Assembly (NCBI GenBank): GCA_002317305.1
Contig: DCIZ01000078.1
Location: forward strand, 3,770 to 19,671
DNA length: 15,902 nucleotides
Source: Campylobacter sp. UBA1713
GTDB lineage: Bacteria > Campylobacterota > Campylobacteria > Campylobacterales > Campylobacteraceae
Direction: 5' to 3'
Part shown: positions 14,398-15,902 of the stretch, one piece after another
Numbering within the stretch: the stretch's first letter is position 1
Layout of the letters: every line of letters starts with the position of its first letter
Notes under the pieces: generated by a model
The model's input: the letters and a program-made list of their open reading frames with translations, nothing else
What the model was told of the DNA's origin: nothing
The model's database searches: none
Position numbers and translations under genes: made by a program

Positions 14398-15609
14398 TCA
14401 CCCCACAAATTTTAAGAAAAATGTAATCACAGACAAATTTACGATGTCCACCAAAAACGCTCCGCAAAGCGGCACGATGATGAACGCCAAGTGGCTCATG
14501 CCATAACGGCTAGTAACCGCCTGCATATTTACCATCGCCGTAGGCGTAGCGCCCAGTCCAAACCCGCAGTGCCCTGCTGACAAAACCGCTGCATCGTAGT
14601 CTTTGCCAGAAAACCTAAACGTAACGTGAACGGCAAAAAATATCGTCAACGCCACTTGAACGGTTAAAATGGTCGCTATAGGCAAAGCGAGGCTCACGAG
14701 CTGCCATAAATTTATAGTCATTAGCGAAAGTGCCAAAAATAGCGACAAACTCACGTTTCCTAGCAAACTCACCTCTTTGTCAAACACCTCAAAAATTTTA
14801 AGTGCGCCAAGCGTGTTTCGTAGCACAAGCCCGATGACGAGGCAGTAGACAAAAGTAGGCACAGTTAGACTACTAACCGACTTTACAACGCCGTCTATGT
14901 AGGTGCCTCCGAGCAAACAGACGCTAATGAGCGCAAGGCTCTCTATGAACGACTTTTGTGTTATTAGGCGCTCTTTTTGTGGCTCTTCGAAATTTGTCAT
15001 GGCGACCTCTTCGCCATCAGTTGCACCCGGCGTTTTTAGGTCGTATTTTTTTATGATGTAGCGAGCGACTGGACCGCCTATGATTCCGCCAGCAACCAGT
15101 CCAAAAGTGGCACTCGCCATAGCGACTTCTGTGGCTACTGAAAAGTTGTAAGGTTCTTTTACAAATACACTCGCCCACGCCGCGCCCGTGCCGTGCCCGC
15201 CAGTCATGGTGATGCTACCGCTCAAAAGCCCGATGAGTGAATTTTCGCCCAAAAGCCCCGCGATGCCGATGCCGACTACATTTTGCATGATGAGCAAAAC
15301 GCTAACACATGCTAGAAAGACGACTAGCCTTAATCCGCCTTTTTTCAGCGAAGAGAGGTCGGCTAGCAGTCCAACACTAGAAAAAAATGCAAGCATGAGT
15401 GGGTCTTTCATGCTTGTGTCAAATTTAAACTCAATGCCAGCTGTTTGGCGTAACACTAAAAATACTAGTGCCACCAAAAGCCCACCGACAACGGGCTCTG
15501 GAATGCTGTAATCCTGGAAAAAACGAACTCTTTTTATGATATATGACCCGAGCAAAAGCACGAGAACAACGCAGACAAGAGTCGCATAAAAATCAACTTT
15601 ATAGACCAT
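14398..15609 (-). CDS. gltS: Sodium/glutamate symporter GltS
   Basis: Inner-membrane carrier that imports glutamate with sodium. The conserved TGGHGTGAAWA is at residues 136-146 and the matching second-half motif GHCGFGLGATPTAMVNMQ lies near 350; these re-entrant loop regions are diagnostic of the family. The length of 403 residues is the normal size (E. coli about 401), with some ten hydrophobic segments. The start is preceded by AAAGGG at about 7-nt spacing, within a duplicated GGTTAAAAA. A sigma70-like TATAAT lies upstream at 15662-15667. The gene is first in a minus-strand series; the ABC-F start codon is about 60 bp downstream of its stop. Confidence 0.96.
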   Translation of the reverse strand: MVYKVDFYATLVCVVLVLLLGSYIIKRVRFFQDYSIPEPVVGGLLVALVFLVLRQTAGIEFKFDTSMKDPLMLAFFSSVGLLADLSSLKKGGLRLVVFLACVSVLLIMQNVVGIGIAGLLGENSLIGLLSGSITMTGGHGTGAAWASVFVKEPYNFSVATEVAMASATFGLVAGGIIGGPVARYIIKKYDLKTPGATDGEEVAMTNFEEPQKERLITQKSFIESLALISVCLLGGTYIDGVVKSVSSLTVPTFVYCLVIGLVLRNTLGALKIFEVFDKEVSLLGNVSLSLFLALSLMTINLWQLVSLALPIATILTVQVALTIFFAVHVTFRFSGKDYDAAVLSAGHCGFGLGATPTAMVNMQAVTSRYGMSHLAFIIVPLCGAFLVDIVNLSVITFFLKFVG

Positions 15610-15661
15610 TTTTTAACCCTTTTTAACCATTTTAGGCAAAATTTGTAAAGAAAAATGAGCG

Positions 15662-15667
15662 ATTATA
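15662..15667 (-). promoter_or_regulatory. -10 element (TATAAT) of the gltS promoter
   Basis: The minus strand reads TATAAT, a perfect sigma70 -10 hexamer, about 50 bp before the gltS start codon. As is usual in Campylobacter there is no clear -35 box, only AT-rich sequence upstream. The predicted leader is about 45 nt. Confidence 0.55.
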
Positions 15668-15711
15668 TTTAAAGTTTTCTTAAATTAAGCTTTTATTTAT
15701 TTTTTGTTGAT

Positions 15712-15842
15712 TCGGAGTGCGTTCGGAATGCAGAATGTGGAAATTTACGGTTGTCAAAAAAAGTCAAGTAGAAACTTTAAAAATTCACGAAAAAGCAAAT
15801 TTTGACAAATTCCGTTTTCCGCACTTCGCATTCCGCTTTCCG
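15712..15842. repeat. Inverted-repeat (MITE-like) element B upstream of gltS
   Basis: Two 36-bp arms face each other. The left arm is 15724-15759, beginning CGGAATGC and ending TTGTCAAAA. The right arm is 15800-15835, TTTTGACAA to GCATTCCG on the plus strand. The arms match with several mismatches around a 40-bp centre. The centre and right arm are nearly the same as part of element A at 12303-12350. No coding capacity. It lies upstream of the gltS promoter. Confidence 0.7.
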
Positions 15843-15848
15843 ATAGGT

Positions 15849-15866
15849 AAAAAGCTATCGCTTTTT
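15849..15866. terminator. Possible bidirectional terminator
   Basis: AAAAAGC (15849-15855) pairs with GCTTTTT (15860-15866) around TATC, giving a T-run on either strand. An alternative fold pairs CGATAG 15841-15846 with CTATCG 15855-15860 and is followed by T6. It may end a minus-strand gene that enters from the right edge, but that gene cannot be identified in the few bases available. Confidence 0.4.
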
Positions 15867-15902
15867 TGTAGTCCCGCCACCGTTTTCTTTTTCGCTGAAG
15901 CT

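Noticed and set aside
14340..14400. A multi-unit CRISPR array between gltS and the ABC-F gene
   Set aside because: Only one repeat-like unit is present; there is no second repeat at 30-40 nt on either side.
15868..15902. Possible end of a minus-strand gene at the right edge
   Set aside because: All three minus frames are open over these few bases and no recognisable motif is present.

Overview
The window looks like a chromosomal segment from a Campylobacter-type epsilonproteobacterium. The evidence is the AAATTTG-rich codon use, AT-rich spacers with AAGG-type ribosome binding sites, and recognisably epsilonproteobacterial UppP, RecN, ValS and GltS proteins. The species is not decidable from the sequence alone. 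The housekeeping genes are moderate in G+C (33 of 60 bases in 2521-2580), while parts of the middle are much poorer (12 of 60 in 10561-10620).

Layout. (1) 76-6056, plus strand: uppP, nadK, recN and valS, tightly packed core genes for envelope lipid recycling, NADP synthesis, recombinational repair and tRNA charging. valS carries an extra in-frame stretch of about 55 codons in its editing domain, and this stretch is a nested palindrome. (2) 6057-11230, plus strand: two complete restriction-modification systems back to back, immediately downstream of valS. The first is an M-R-M set (adenine methyltransferase, HNH endonuclease, probable N4-cytosine methyltransferase) that resembles the MboII / HpyAII type IIS family. 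The second is a C5-cytosine methyltransferase with a second, unrelated HNH endonuclease. The 3' end of valS appears three times: at the true valS end, fused in frame to the end of the second methyltransferase, and as a frameshifted fragment after the last endonuclease. This suggests two successive insertions at the valS 3' end with target duplication and no visible integrase. (3) 11261-15609, mainly minus strand: a palindromic terminator region, then (in transcription order) gltS, an ABC-F ATPase gene and a TauE/SafE permease gene.

Non-coding structure is unusually rich. A family of GGAATGCGGAGTGCGGAAA-type inverted-repeat elements sits after recN, between the ABC-F and TauE genes, and upstream of gltS. 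A CGGAAAA heptamer tract lies upstream of the TauE gene. A 16-bp inverted repeat occurs at the left edge of the window and again beyond the restriction island. A single 32-nt sequence with the architecture of a type I-C CRISPR repeat lies in the leader of the ABC-F gene, with no array and no cas genes.

How the genes work together: the two restriction-modification systems appear to be transcribed with valS, because there is essentially no room for a separate promoter before either methyltransferase gene. Two defence modules therefore seem to be hitched to an essential gene while valS itself stays intact. No tRNA or rRNA gene, multi-unit CRISPR array, integrase or transposase gene was seen.
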